This document shows positions 34,926 to 44,308 of a DNA stretch of 64,000 nt, piece by piece. The DNA is taken from assembly GCA_963736595.1 (NCBI GenBank), contig CAVTPG010000002.1, positions 310,001 through 374,000 on the forward strand. The letters run 5' to 3'. The notes below the pieces were generated by a model. The model was not told where the DNA came from. It did no database searches and saw nothing but the letters and a program-made list of their open reading frames with translations. Positions within the stretch are counted from its first letter, which is position 1, and the number at the start of each line of letters is the position of its first letter. The stretch comes from Parapontixanthobacter sp963736595. Lineage in GTDB: Bacteria > Pseudomonadota > Alphaproteobacteria > Sphingomonadales > Sphingomonadaceae. Made by a program: the position numbers and the translations under genes.

Positions 34926-35814
34926 GGCCGACCAGTCGCTGCGACCTTAGCCAGCATTCGCTCGATCGCGGCAATCGCTTGCCGCTCATGCAAAGTCGGC
35001 GCGTGACCGGTGCGCGCTATCGTGACCGCCTCTGCTTCAGGCAATCGACGCTGCATTTCCGCAAAGGTTTCCTGCGATAACAAGTTCGACAATTCACCGC
35101 GAAGGAACAGCGCAGGGCGGCCTTGCAATGCCTCGAATGCGGGCCAAAGATCGGGCGGAGCCGCGGCATCGTCGGATGACATAATTGGCTCGGCAATTTT
35201 CATGTCGTAATCGAAACTGATGCGGCCATTGGTGCCCAGCACCATGTTGCGTTTCGCCATCGCCAGCCAGTCCTGCGTCGCAAAATCCGGATGCGCCTCG
35301 CGATGCGTTTCGGACAGCGCGCGCGCGGCATGAATCCAGGTGGGGAAATTGCGCCCTTGCCCGACATAGTTCTTGATTGCGTCAAGCCCGTTCTGCTCGA
35401 TCACCGGTCCGATATCGTTTAGCACTACTCCGGCAAGGCGTGAAGGATCGTGTGCGGCTTGCACCATCGTCATCAAACCGCCCATCGAGGTGCCGATTGC
35501 GACATATTTCGCAATGCTTTGCTGCGCCAGCAGCGCCTGCACATCGGCAACATATTGCGGCAGCGCGTAATGTGCAGAATCGCTGGCATAATCGCTCGCT
35601 CCGCGCCCGCGCATTTCGGGCACCAGCACACGCCATTCTCGCGACAAATGCTCGGCCAAATCGGCAAAGTCGCGCGCATTGCGCGTTAAGCCATGCAGAC
35701 ACAGGATCGCGGCCGGTCACTGGCCGCGTCTGATCGCGACGGGTAGTCGCGAAAATGCAGGGTCAGACCATCTTCGCTGGTCCATTCCCGATCCAAATAT
35801 GCTGCTTGTCCCAT
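34922..35814 (-). pseudogene. Alpha/beta hydrolase, frameshifted near the N-terminus
   Basis: The main frame reads from MAEHLSREWRVLVPEMRGRG to the C-terminus with the nucleophile elbow GTSMGGLM (Ser) and the later Asp and His (RTGHAPTL). The true N-terminus is in another frame: ATG 35814 gives MGQAAYLDREWTSEDGLTLHFRDYPSRSD and then DRP before it goes off. Adding one base at 35706-35713 gives DRPAILCLHGLTRNARDFADLAEHLSREW, with the oxyanion loop HG. Joined, the protein is about 298 residues. Substrate unknown; such enzymes include esterases and lactonases. Confidence 0.82.
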
Positions 35815-35905
35815 GCCGCATTCGCTACCGTTTCGGCTGTCCAAGTGCAACGCGCGAAAGCGGCTGGCCTTGCGGAAGGCGCATCATTGGCGATAGCAGC
35901 AGCGC

Positions 35906-37306
35906 ATGAACGCATCCTATCGTCCGCATATTCCGATCAAAACGCTGGCCGATTGGCTGGGCACTCCGGTTAAGCCCGCCAATTTTCCCAAGCATATCCT
36001 GCGCCATCGCGGCGACAGCCAGGCGGCGACAGTTGGGCTACAAAATCTGAGCGACGAGCAATGGATCGAGCATTTCGGACGGTTCACGCCGCTGCCTGAT
36101 AATCTGGCCCAGCCCCTCGCGCTGAAATATCATGGCCACCAGTTTCAAGTGTATAATCCCGACATCGGTGACGGGCGCGGGTTCTTGTTCGCGCAACTTC
36201 GCGACACTGCCGGAAGGCTGCTCGACCTCGGCACCAAGGGGTCTGGACAAACACCCTATAGCCGGCAAGGTGATGGCAGGCTGACGCTGCAAGGCGCGGT
36301 GCGCGAATTGCTCGCAACGGAAATGCTCAACGCGCTGGGCGTGGATACGTCACACACCTTCTCCATTATCGAAACCGGCGAAGAGTTGGTGCGTCACGAC
36401 GAGCCGTCCCCTGCCCGCTCCGCTGTGTTGACCCGGCTCAGTCACGGGCACATCCGCATCGGCACATTTCAGCGCCTGATGGCGCTCGATGAGCGCAATC
36501 ACATGGCGCAGCTGGTCGATTATTGCCTGACGCAGTTTCCCGGTCCGCTGCCGCCGGAAGATGCGCCTGATCGCGACAATCCTGCGGTAATCCTGCTACA
36601 TCAGGTGGTCGAGCGCATGGCCGATCTCGCTGCAAGTTACATTACGGCGGGCTTCGTTCATGGCGTGCTGAACACCGACAACATGAATGTCAGCGGCGAA
36701 AGTTTCGATTATGGACCGTGGCGCTTTCTGCCCGCTTGGGACAGCCGCTTCACCGCGGCCTATTTCGACCAGAACGGCCTCTATGCCTTCGGCCGTCAAC
36801 CCGAAGCGATCCATTGGAACTGCGGGCAATTGGCAATCAGCTTGCGCTTGCTGGTCGATGCCCCGCCCCTGATTGCCGCAATGGAGCGATTTGGTCCCCT
36901 GTACCAAGCAGCGGTCGGTCGTCGCTGGTGCTGGCGCTTGGGCGTTAATCCCCGCAGCGACGCCGAAAACGCCAAGCTGGTCGCTGCGTCGGAGACGACC
37001 ATGCGAGAGGCGGCAATCGGTCCGGACGAATTTTTCTATCGCTATCGAAGTGGGCAGAATGCCGAGAGCGCGCTTGGTGATACTCTCAATGACTTTACAT
37101 CTGGCAATGCCGAACACCCGTTCTGGAAGCAGCCATATGAGGATTACACGCACCCTCCCAGCCTCATCCATTCCGAAGTCGAGCGCATCTGGCAAGCCAT
37201 TGCAGCGGATGATGACTGGACCCCACTCGACAATAAAATACGCCAGATCAAAGAGTTGGGAGCGGCTTTGGGAAATCCGCCTGAGCCCTGTGGGCACAAA
37301 ATGTAA
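35906..37306 (+). CDS. selO: Protein adenylyltransferase SelO family
   Basis: SelO is a pseudokinase-fold enzyme that transfers AMP onto Ser/Thr/Tyr of target proteins. The 466-residue product has LKYHGHQFQVYNPDIGDGRGFLFAQL, DLGTKGSGQTPYSRQGDGRLTLQGAVRELLATEML with the ATP-site Lys and Glu, then GFVHGVLNTDNMNVSGESFDYGPW, with the flipped catalytic Asp and Asn (VLNTDNM) of the pseudokinase. It ends without a selenocysteine or Cys tail, as in many bacterial versions of this length. It is transcribed apart from the hydrolase to its left. Confidence 0.92.
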   Translation: MNASYRPHIPIKTLADWLGTPVKPANFPKHILRHRGDSQAATVGLQNLSDEQWIEHFGRFTPLPDNLAQPLALKYHGHQFQVYNPDIGDGRGFLFAQLRDTAGRLLDLGTKGSGQTPYSRQGDGRLTLQGAVRELLATEMLNALGVDTSHTFSIIETGEELVRHDEPSPARSAVLTRLSHGHIRIGTFQRLMALDERNHMAQLVDYCLTQFPGPLPPEDAPDRDNPAVILLHQVVERMADLAASYITAGFVHGVLNTDNMNVSGESFDYGPWRFLPAWDSRFTAAYFDQNGLYAFGRQPEAIHWNCGQLAISLRLLVDAPPLIAAMERFGPLYQAAVGRRWCWRLGVNPRSDAENAKLVAASETTMREAAIGPDEFFYRYRSGQNAESALGDTLNDFTSGNAEHPFWKQPYEDYTHPPSLIHSEVERIWQAIAADDDWTPLDNKIRQIKELGAALGNPPEPCGHKM

Positions 37307-37405
37307 GGGGCACTGCGTAATCTTACCAATTGGCATTAACGCTGTGCTGTGCCAGAGACTTGTCGCGCCTTCTCATCCCAATCGATAATAAGAGTTTACC
37401 TGTTT

Positions 37406-38818
37406 GTGAGCGAAATTTTACGGTCAATCGAACCCGCCACCGGCAAGGAAATTTGGCAAGGCAAAGCTGGCGATGTGGATCGGGCGGTCGCGCGCGCAAA
37501 CGAAGCGTTTTCCAAGTGGGCAACGACCCCACTGGCCGTGCGGATCGAATTGCTGCGCCGCTTTGTTAATGTCGTGCGCAAGCATAATGACGACTTTGCG
37601 GAACTGATCGCGCGCGAGACCGGCAAGCCGCTGTGGGAAGCGCAAACCGAAGTTCAGGCCGTGATGGGCAAAGTCGATATTTCGGTCATATCCTATGCCG
37701 AGCGCACGGGTCAGAAAAAGCTGGATAGCGCGCTGCAAGGTTCGGCTGCTTTGCGGCATAAACCGCATGGCGTCATGGTTGTGCTTGGCCCCTATAATTT
37801 CCCCGCGCATCTACCGAACGGCCATATCGTTCCGGCGTTGCTGGCCGGCAATACTGTGGTCTTCAAACCCAGTGAAAAAACGCCGGTTGTCGGCGAATTT
37901 CTGGTGCGCTGCCTGCACGAGGCGGGCATTTCCGACGATGTCATCCAATGCGTGCATGGTGGCCCGGATGAAGGCAAGCAGCTGGTCAATCACAAGGCGA
38001 TAAACGGGGTTTTGTTCACCGGATCGGCGCGCGCCGGAATTGCCATCAACCGCGCGCTGGCCTCCGATCCCAGCAAGATCGTGGCTCTGGAAATGGGTGG
38101 CAATAATCCCATTGTCGCGTTGCCGACGGCCAAGCTGCACGATGCCGCTGCGACGATTATCCAGTCCGCTTTTACGACTGCCGGACAACGCTGCACGGCG
38201 GCCCGCCGCCTGATCGTCACCGCTGATTTTTACGATGAGCTGATCCCCGCCGTCAAAAGCCTGGCGGACCGGTTAATTGTGGACGAACCGTTTGCCGATC
38301 CGGCACCATTTTTCGGCCCGGTAATCGATAACGAAGCGGCTGATCTGCTGAGTGAAAGTTTCCTCGCGCTGATGAGCCGTGGCGGTCGACCGATTAAACA
38401 TTTGAAGCGACCGCACGCTGATCTGCCAATGCTCAGTCCCGGCATAATCGACACGACCGAGCTTGAAGAGCGGCCTGATATCGAGCTGTTCGGCCCGCTG
38501 CTGCAAGTCATCAAAGTCGATAATTTTTCAGCTGCCATCACTGAGGCAAATGACACACGATACGGACTGTCGGCTTCGCTCCTTGGCGGAACACCCAAGG
38601 ATTTCGAGCGGTTCTGGACCGAAACGCGCGCCGGTATCGTTAATTGGAACCGGCCCACCAACGGCGCATCTTCTTCTGCACCATTTGGCGGTATCGGCCT
38701 TTCCGGCAATCATCGCCCCGCTGCGTTCTACGCCGCCGATTATTGCGCTTATCCTGTTGCCAGCGCCGAGATGATCCAGCCCAGAGCAACCATTGGGATC
38801 GGGCTGCGCGATAGTTGA
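37406..38818 (+). CDS. astD: Succinylglutamate-semialdehyde dehydrogenase
   Basis: AstD oxidises N-succinylglutamate semialdehyde to succinylglutamate in arginine degradation (AST pathway). Start is GTG 37406 (VSEILRSIEPATGKEIW), because the upstream ATG would add an unrelated tail. The 470-residue product has the aldehyde dehydrogenase signature: FTGSARAG, EMGGNNPIV (catalytic Glu), FTTAGQRCTAARR (catalytic Cys). The CTAARR and the IVNWNRPTNGASSSAPFGGIGLSGNHRPA tail are typical of AstD. astA, astB or astE are not nearby, so the pathway cannot be shown from this window. Confidence 0.9.
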   Translation: MSEILRSIEPATGKEIWQGKAGDVDRAVARANEAFSKWATTPLAVRIELLRRFVNVVRKHNDDFAELIARETGKPLWEAQTEVQAVMGKVDISVISYAERTGQKKLDSALQGSAALRHKPHGVMVVLGPYNFPAHLPNGHIVPALLAGNTVVFKPSEKTPVVGEFLVRCLHEAGISDDVIQCVHGGPDEGKQLVNHKAINGVLFTGSARAGIAINRALASDPSKIVALEMGGNNPIVALPTAKLHDAAATIIQSAFTTAGQRCTAARRLIVTADFYDELIPAVKSLADRLIVDEPFADPAPFFGPVIDNEAADLLSESFLALMSRGGRPIKHLKRPHADLPMLSPGIIDTTELEERPDIELFGPLLQVIKVDNFSAAITEANDTRYGLSASLLGGTPKDFERFWTETRAGIVNWNRPTNGASSSAPFGGIGLSGNHRPAAFYAADYCAYPVASAEMIQPRATIGIGLRDS

Positions 38819-39003
38819 TCGCTCCCAGTCGATCGCACCCGTTTAATCGCTGGTGGTCAGCCGCGCCAGTTAAGCACAGGTCGCCGACTAGCCGCCAAGA
38901 GAAAAGCGCCCATCGCCGGGTTACCGAACGATGAGCGCTCCATCCACGACCCGATGCGGATCGCTAGCCGGTCACAGGTGGGGGTGACCGAACCTCGTTA
39001 AAT
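38819..39003. other. Intergenic with two hairpins
   Basis: A stem (GCGCCCATCG, about 38907-38916, with CGATGAGCGC, about 38928-38937, one mismatch) and a second one (CGGTCAC 38969-38975 with GTGACCG 38984-38990) lie between the convergent astD and glycine-zipper genes. There is no T-run, so these are not clear intrinsic terminators, though they may slow or stop transcription. Confidence 0.4.
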
Positions 39004-39510
39004 TTACCGGCAGCGTGGCGACGATGCGCGGTCGATCGTGCGGCCAAGCAAGGCTCCACCCGCTGCGCCAAGGATCGCGCCCAACGTCCGGTCATTGCCG
39101 CGTCCTGCGACTTCGTGGCCGACCAAAGCGCCCACACCTGCACCGATCAAAAGACCCGTCGTGCCGTCTTTCTTGCGGCAGTGATACCGGCCATCGCGAT
39201 CCTGCCAGACGCGGGTGTCGCGATACACCGGCTCGCCATATGTGCGATAATCGCTGCGTTCGTAACGGTCGCCGCGCTCGTACCGATCATAACGGTCGTG
39301 CCGGCCATGACCGTGTCCGCGATGCTTGCGCTTATGCTTGCGTTTGTGTTCGACACTCTGATCGCCCCAAGCCGGTGCAACATGGCTGCTGGTCGTGATG
39401 ATGTTGGTAAAGCCCGCAGTCGAAAGCTCAGCCGCTTGCGCTGGCATGGCGAATGTCATCGCCGAAGCGGAAAGCGCTATTGCCAAGGTTTTCAAAGTAT
39501 TGCGTGTCAT
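39004..39510 (-). CDS. Glycine-zipper 2TM, His/Arg-rich exported protein
   Basis: The 168-residue product has a signal peptide (MTRNTLKTLAIALSASAMTFAMPAQAAE), then a very basic His/Arg/Tyr-rich middle (KRKHKRKHRGHGHGRHDRYDRYERG...), and the segment YHCRKKDGTTGLLIGAGVGALVGHEVAGRGNDRTLGAILGAAGGALLGRTID. The last part is the glycine-zipper 2TM domain seen in outer membrane proteins of the 17-kDa antigen type. It has a single Cys before the zipper. Its role is probably envelope structure; the RDGRYHCRKKDGTTG motif is widely seen in the family. Confidence 0.78.
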   Translation of the reverse strand: MTRNTLKTLAIALSASAMTFAMPAQAAELSTAGFTNIITTSSHVAPAWGDQSVEHKRKHKRKHRGHGHGRHDRYDRYERGDRYERSDYRTYGEPVYRDTRVWQDRDGRYHCRKKDGTTGLLIGAGVGALVGHEVAGRGNDRTLGAILGAAGGALLGRTIDRASSPRCR

Positions 39511-39748
39511 ATTCCATGCTCCACATTAAGAGCGGCTTGAACCGGTCACAGCCTCTATCCAAGGACAGTTGCAACGGCCGGTTCGAGTCGCCGTTTGCTG
39601 ATGTGTTCATGTTTAGGGCGATAAACCTGAACGACGGGCAACCATGCTTAATATCCGGCAAATTTGCGACGAACCGACTTTGCTCGAGCGATGAAATGCA
39701 GATTGCTAAATGCAGATTGCCAGCAGCCACGGCGCGCTTTACCGGCCC

Positions 39749-40650
39749 ATGATGAATTCCATACCCGCAGAGAAAAACCGGACCGGCATTATTGCCGCGC
39801 TATCCGCTTACGTGATGTGGGGCTTGCTGCCGCTCTATCTGCTGCTGGTTGCGCAAGTACCGGCGTTCGAGCTGGTCGGGTGGCGGATCATCTGGACCGT
39901 GCCAATTTGCTTGCTCATCGTTGCGTGGCGCAAGCAGGGCGCGGAAATCATCGCGGCCTTGACGGACTTCGCACGCTGGGTTGGCTGCTGCTTAGCGCGA
40001 CTTTGATCGGCGTAAACTGGCTGATCTATGTCTGGGCAATCCAGAATGACGCAGTTTTGGCGGCCAGTCTGGGCTATTACATCAACCCGTTGCTAAACGT
40101 CCTGCTCGGCACATTGTTTTTGAGCGAGCGGTTAAGCAAGTTGCAATGGCTGGCGGTCGGGGTAGCGGGTTTCGGCGTAACGATCCTGGCGGTGGGCGCT
40201 GTTTCGACGCTGTGGGTTAGCCTGAGTCTGGCGTTGTCTTTCGGCATATACGGCATCGTCAGAAAACGGATCGCCGTCGGCGCCCTGCCCGGCCTGACTA
40301 TCGAAGCCTTGCTGTTGTTTTTGCCCGCTGCCGGGATCGCTGCGTATTATGCCGCTTCACCGCAAGGTTCGTCCTTCGATGATTCGCTGTGGCTTGGCAC
40401 AGCGCTGGCCTTTGGCGGAGTTGTCACCGCCATTCCGCTGCTGCTGTTTGCCATCGCGGCGCGGCGGATGGCCTATTCCACCCTCGGTTTTATCCAGTTT
40501 CTTGCGCCCAGCATCGTCTTCGTGCTGGGCCTGACCGTGTTCAAAGAACCGCTGCTCAAAGTGCAGCTATTTTGCTTCCTGTGCATCTGGTTGGCTGCAG
40601 CGATCTTCATCTGGGACTTGTGGCAACGTCATAAGGCGGAGCAGGTTTAA
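39749..40650 (+). pseudogene. rarD: RarD/EamA family transporter, frameshifted
   Basis: The N-terminal frame (MMNSIPAEKNRTGIIAALSAYVMWGLLPLYLLLV...) reads to FARW at about 39979 and then goes off. The C-terminal frame, from LRTLGWLLLSATLIGVNWLIYVWAIQN to WDLWQRHKAEQV, is intact and has the 10-helix RarD pattern (VLAASLGYYINPLLNVLLGTLFLSERLSKLQW; GFIQFLAPSIVFVLGLTVFKEPL). One missing base at 39967-39971 joins them (ALTD then LRTLGW). About 300 residues in all. RarD is a DMT-type permease whose substrate is not established. Its end overlaps the end of pyrC. Confidence 0.85.
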
Positions 40651-41681
40651 GACACCAAGCGCCAGTCCAACCTCTCGCCGGCATGGAACGGGACGATTCG
40701 CGCTTCGCCGCCATCGACTTCGTCAGCGACTTGAAACGGCTGCCGCTGCAACGTCGCCGTCTCGGTATTAAGGGGCAGACCGTAAAAGAGCGGTCCGTGT
40801 TCCGATGCAAAGCCTTCCAGCTTATCGAGCGCACCTTCCGCTTCGAACACCGCAGCATAGCTTTCGATTGCGTGCGGCGCGTTGAAGATCCCGGCGCATC
40901 CGCACGAGGTTTCTTTCAAGTGACGATGATGCGGCGCGCTGTCGGTGCCTAAAAAGAACTTGGGCGAGCCGGATGTGGCCGCTTTGCGCAAAGCCAGCCG
41001 ATGTTCTTCGCGCTTTGCCACCGGCAGGCAATAGGCATGAGGGCGGATGCCGCCGACCAGCAAGGCGTTACGATTGATGTGCAGATGCTGCGGCGTGATC
41101 GTGGCGGCAATGTTCGGCCCGGCTTCCTCGACGAATGCAACCGCCTGCGAGGTCGTAATATGTTCGAACACGATTTTGAAGTCGGGATGCCGCGCGACCA
41201 GCGGACGCATGACGCGCTCGATAAACACCGCCTCCCGATCGAAAATGTCGATGTCATCATCGGTCACTTCGCCGTGAATGAGCAGCGGCATTCCGGCTTG
41301 CGCCATTTGCGAAAACACCGGATCCAACCGTTCGACATCGCTCACCCCATGCGCAGAATTCGTGGTGGCATTGGCAGGATAGAGCTTGGCCGCCGTGAAT
41401 ACGCCTTCGCGATGTCCGGTAAGCAAATCCTGCGCATCGCAATCATCCGTCAGATAGCAGGTCATCAAAGGCTGAAAATCCAGCCCGCTTGGAACCGCCG
41501 CCAAAATACGTTCGCGATAGGCGATGGCCGCCGCTTTGCTCGTTACCGGAGGCGACAGATTCGGCATAACGATCGCCCGCGCAAACTGACGCGCGGTATA
41601 AGGCACGACAGCGCGCATCGTCTCTCCATCGCGAAAATGCAGATGCCAGTCATCGGGGCGGCGGATCGTAATCGTGTCCAT
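40647..41681 (-). CDS. pyrC: Dihydroorotase (class II type, PyrC)
   Basis: PyrC closes the ring of carbamoyl aspartate in pyrimidine synthesis. The start at 41681 gives MDTITIRRPDDWHLHFRDGETM. The metal-binding HLHFRD (His, His) is right at the N-terminus, the carboxylated Lys is in FTAAKLYPANATTNSAHGV, the His ligands in LLIHGEVTD and FEHITTS, and the catalytic Asp in FFLGTDSAPHHRHLKET. 344 residues fit class II. It overlaps the rarD end by four bases (convergent). Confidence 0.96.
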   Translation of the reverse strand: MDTITIRRPDDWHLHFRDGETMRAVVPYTARQFARAIVMPNLSPPVTSKAAAIAYRERILAAVPSGLDFQPLMTCYLTDDCDAQDLLTGHREGVFTAAKLYPANATTNSAHGVSDVERLDPVFSQMAQAGMPLLIHGEVTDDDIDIFDREAVFIERVMRPLVARHPDFKIVFEHITTSQAVAFVEEAGPNIAATITPQHLHINRNALLVGGIRPHAYCLPVAKREEHRLALRKAATSGSPKFFLGTDSAPHHRHLKETSCGCAGIFNAPHAIESYAAVFEAEGALDKLEGFASEHGPLFYGLPLNTETATLQRQPFQVADEVDGGEARIVPFHAGERLDWRLVS

Positions 41682-41799
41682 AGGCCCACATAACATTTTG
41701 CGCCGCGCGGGCTAGTCACTTGCAGCACCTTGGCACTGGCCCGCATCGCCCCTATTTCAGAGAGGCTGCCGAAACCGGCTTACAAAGGTATGACGCGAC

Positions 41800-42558
41800 A
41801 TGATTGCTGCACGACTTTTTACACGCGCGGTCATCCGCGTCTCATCCGACGATGACAGCGAAGATGTGGCGGCGTTCCTGCAAGGCTTAGTTACAAACGA
41901 TGTCACCGGGCAATTGCCGGTCTGGTCTGGTTTGCTTTCACCGCAAGGCAAGGCCCTGTTCGACTTTATCGTGTGGCCTTCGGGCAAAGATGCGCTGTTA
42001 CTGGATTGCGAGGCAGAAGCGGCGGACGATCTTATCAAACGCCTGTCACTCTATCGGTTGCGCCGGAAAATTACGATCGCACGTTCGGACGAGGTCGGCG
42101 TGTATTGGCAAAAGCAGCTGGGCGATGGCGGCGCGCCTGACCCCCGACTGGCCGGGCTGGGCCAGCGCTGGCTCGCGCAGGCATCGGATGACGACGCGGC
42201 GGTGGATGACGAGTGGCTGGCCCATCGTCTGCTCCTGGGCGTGCCGGAAGGGCGCAATGAGCTGGGCGATATTTTGTGGCTGGAAACAAACGCGGTCGAG
42301 CTGAACGGCGTCAGTTTCGATAAGGGCTGCTATATCGGGCAAGAGAACACCGCGCGCATGAACTGGCGGCAGAAGATCAACCGGCGGCTGGTCGTATTGC
42401 CGCTGGACCGCTCGAACGAGAAGCGCCGGATCGCCGCTTACCCTGACCTGTCATTGGCAATCGATCATCTTCGGGTGAGCGACATTGATGCTACGTTGCT
42501 GCCTCAATGGCAAGCCGATGCGATCCTCAAAGCGGCTGACCAACCGCCACATTCGTAA
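41800..42558 (+). CDS. ygfZ: Folate-binding protein YgfZ/GcvT-like (Fe-S cluster maintenance)
   Basis: YgfZ helps maintain certain Fe-S enzymes such as MiaB using folate. The 252-residue product has the YgfZ signature with the single conserved Cys, FDKGCYIGQENTARM (KGCYxGQE), and the N-terminal part FLQGLVTNDVTGQLPVWSGLLSPQGKALFDFIVW. It is close to the GcvT fold. It begins 118 bases from the divergent pyrC. Its last 32 bases overlap the end of the TetR gene on the other strand. Confidence 0.94.
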   Translation: MIAARLFTRAVIRVSSDDDSEDVAAFLQGLVTNDVTGQLPVWSGLLSPQGKALFDFIVWPSGKDALLLDCEAEAADDLIKRLSLYRLRRKITIARSDEVGVYWQKQLGDGGAPDPRLAGLGQRWLAQASDDDAAVDDEWLAHRLLLGVPEGRNELGDILWLETNAVELNGVSFDKGCYIGQENTARMNWRQKINRRLVVLPLDRSNEKRRIAAYPDLSLAIDHLRVSDIDATLLPQWQADAILKAADQPPHS

Positions 42559-43135
42559 TCGACTGCGCCAGCATTTCCTCGGCCCGATCCCGTGCTGCAA
42601 CGCGCGGCAAGTTCAGCGATTTCGCCAACTGCGCGCCCATCAGCGCATCGCCCAACGCCAGCAACACCAGCGTCAACGTGTCTTCATGGACCCGCATGAC
42701 ATCCCCCCCATGCGCGGCCGCCTCTTCAGGTGCAATTTCATCGACCAGCTGATGGATCGTCTCGACAATAGGATCGAGCGCGTCCTCGTTTCCTGTCAGC
42801 AACATCCAGCCTGCCAGCGCGCCCGCCCCTTCGGCATCGAACGCATCGAACGCGAGATCGACGACTTTGCGCGGCTTTCCGGTCCCGTCCCGATTGGCCT
42901 GGACCGCGTCCTTGATCGTCGCACACACCGCCTGCGCCAGATGCGCGGCCAACGCTTTTTGCAAGCCAGCCGCCGATCCGAAATGATGTAGCAAATTGGC
43001 ATGGGTGCGCCCAATCCGTCCTGCAACGGCTTTCAGGGTTACAGCTTGCGGGCCTGATTCGATCAGCAGATGACGTGCGGCTTCCATCGCAGCCAAGCGC
43101 GATGCTTCGGGTGACAAGCGTGTCCGTGTGGCCAT
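42527..43135 (-). CDS. TetR family transcriptional regulator
   Basis: The 202-residue repressor has the TetR HTH near the N-terminus: EAARHLLIESGPQAVTLKAVAGRIGRTHANLLHHFGSAAGLQKALAAHLAQ. The recognition helix is THANLLHHFGS. The C-terminal ligand domain is helical and Ala-rich, with no ligand I can name. Its 3' end overlaps ygfZ on the opposite strand. The likely operator is in the 83 bases upstream (43136-43218). Confidence 0.9.
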   Translation of the reverse strand: MATRTRLSPEASRLAAMEAARHLLIESGPQAVTLKAVAGRIGRTHANLLHHFGSAAGLQKALAAHLAQAVCATIKDAVQANRDGTGKPRKVVDLAFDAFDAEGAGALAGWMLLTGNEDALDPIVETIHQLVDEIAPEEAAAHGGDVMRVHEDTLTLVLLALGDALMGAQLAKSLNLPRVAARDRAEEMLAQSITNVAVGQPL

Positions 43136-43218
43136 GAGTTTCCCCGTCCATTCGCGCAGATTTGCGAGCGTTTGTGCCTACTGTGCTATCGGCTGACAGG
43201 CAAGATATGCGGAGTTTT

Positions 43219-43806
43219 TCACATGGTGCACGCTTCGCCCAGCCCCAATTTGGACTGGCGCGCCTCTACCTTAATGGCGCGGTCAGCAAACATCTCTTGC
43301 AAATTCGCTTCGTAGCAAGCGACCTCATCATATCCGCCGCGCGCCAGACTGTAACCCGGACGAATAACGCCCGTGGATTTAAAACCCGCTTTCAGCAGCA
43401 CCTTACCCGATGCCGGGTTGTCGAGGAAATGCGAAGCGGTAATCACTTTATGACCAAGGATACTAGCCAAAATCAGCAGCGCCATGGTCGCTTCGGTCGC
43501 ATAGCCCTGGCCCCAATGATCGCGCGCAATCCAGTAGCCAAGCTGTACTCTGTCCGTTTCTGCATCAATGCCAAGACCTGCCTGCCCGACCATAGCCGTG
43601 CTGACATCAGGCGCAAAAAGCGCAAAATTGGGAAGCTGCGGCGCACGCGTCAATTGCACGAAGTCTTTTGCGTCCTGCTCGGTATAGGGCCAGGGCGCAG
43701 TCGCGAGGTTCTTCACCACCCAATGATGTGCGATCCCGTCATAGATTGCCCGCCAGTCTTCGGGAAATACAGGCCGCAGGAACAGCCTTTTCGTGCGGTG
43801 GAACAT
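43219..43806 (-). CDS. GNAT family N-acetyltransferase (RimJ/RimL-like)
   Basis: Start is chosen at 43806 (MFHRTKRLFLRPVFPEDWRAIYDGI), since the longer N-terminus is not conserved in character. The 195-residue product has the acetyl-CoA loop LGYWIARDHWGQGYATEATMALLILA (the Q/R-x-x-G-x-G/A pattern is GQGYAT), and NPASGKVLLKAGFKSTGV, typical of the Acetyltransf_3 group. The N-terminal RLFLRPVFPED is characteristic of RimJ/L. Substrate unknown; such enzymes acetylate N-termini or aminoglycoside-like amines. Confidence 0.9.
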   Translation of the reverse strand: MFHRTKRLFLRPVFPEDWRAIYDGIAHHWVVKNLATAPWPYTEQDAKDFVQLTRAPQLPNFALFAPDVSTAMVGQAGLGIDAETDRVQLGYWIARDHWGQGYATEATMALLILASILGHKVITASHFLDNPASGKVLLKAGFKSTGVIRPGYSLARGGYDEVACYEANLQEMFADRAIKVEARQSKLGLGEACTM

Positions 43807-43910
43807 CGCTCTCTCCTCCTCGCCACGCAACTCGTCCTTTGACGTTGCAGCATGACAGTTTCGTGATCGCGCTGCCGATATTCGGGCGCGACGGATAAGA
43901 GGGAGAATGC

Positions 43911-43956
43911 AAAAAAGGGAGACGGGACGATCCTTTAATGGATGGCCCATCTCCCT
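43911..43956 (-). terminator. Strong intrinsic terminator of the rplU-rpmA operon
   Basis: On the minus strand AGGGAGATGGG pairs with CCCGTCTCCCT, with an inner stem GGAT...ATCC and TTAAT loop, followed by a run of T (the A-run at 43911-43916 on the plus strand). The whole hairpin is long and nested. It lies about 70 bases after rpmA. A second, separate inverted repeat GATCGAT/ATCGATC (43965-43984) precedes it. Confidence 0.9.
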
Positions 43957-44026
43957 CTTGGAAAGATCGATTGTTTTATCGATCGGGACCGTTCCATCTG
44001 GACGATCCCGTTATCGAAACGTCCGT

Positions 44027-44296
44027 TTATTCGGCTGCTTGCGCCATCATGTCTACCGACACGAATTTGCGGCCCAATTTGCCTTTGTGGAAGCGCACAC
44101 GTCCGCCTTCCAAAGCGAACAATGTGTGATCCTTGCCCATCCCGACATTGACGCCCGGATAGAACTTGGTCCCACGCTGGCGCACCAGAATGTTGCCCGG
44201 AATGACTTCCTGACTGCCGAATTTTTTCACACCAAGGCGGCGACCTTCCGAGTCGCGACCGTTACGCGATGAACCGCCTGCTTTCTTATGTGCCAT
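44027..44296 (-). CDS. rpmA: 50S ribosomal protein L27
   Basis: This 89-residue protein starts MAHKKAGGSSRNGRDSEGRRLGVKKFGSQEVIPGNILVRQRGTKFYPG, the classic L27 beginning and core; the N-terminus lies at the peptidyl transferase centre. It follows rplU by 12 bases, as is universal, and the pair ends in a strong terminator. Confidence 0.98.
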   Translation of the reverse strand: MAHKKAGGSSRNGRDSEGRRLGVKKFGSQEVIPGNILVRQRGTKFYPGVNVGMGKDHTLFALEGGRVRFHKGKLGRKFVSVDMMAQAAE

Positions 44297-44308
44297 GGTC
44301 GAATACCC

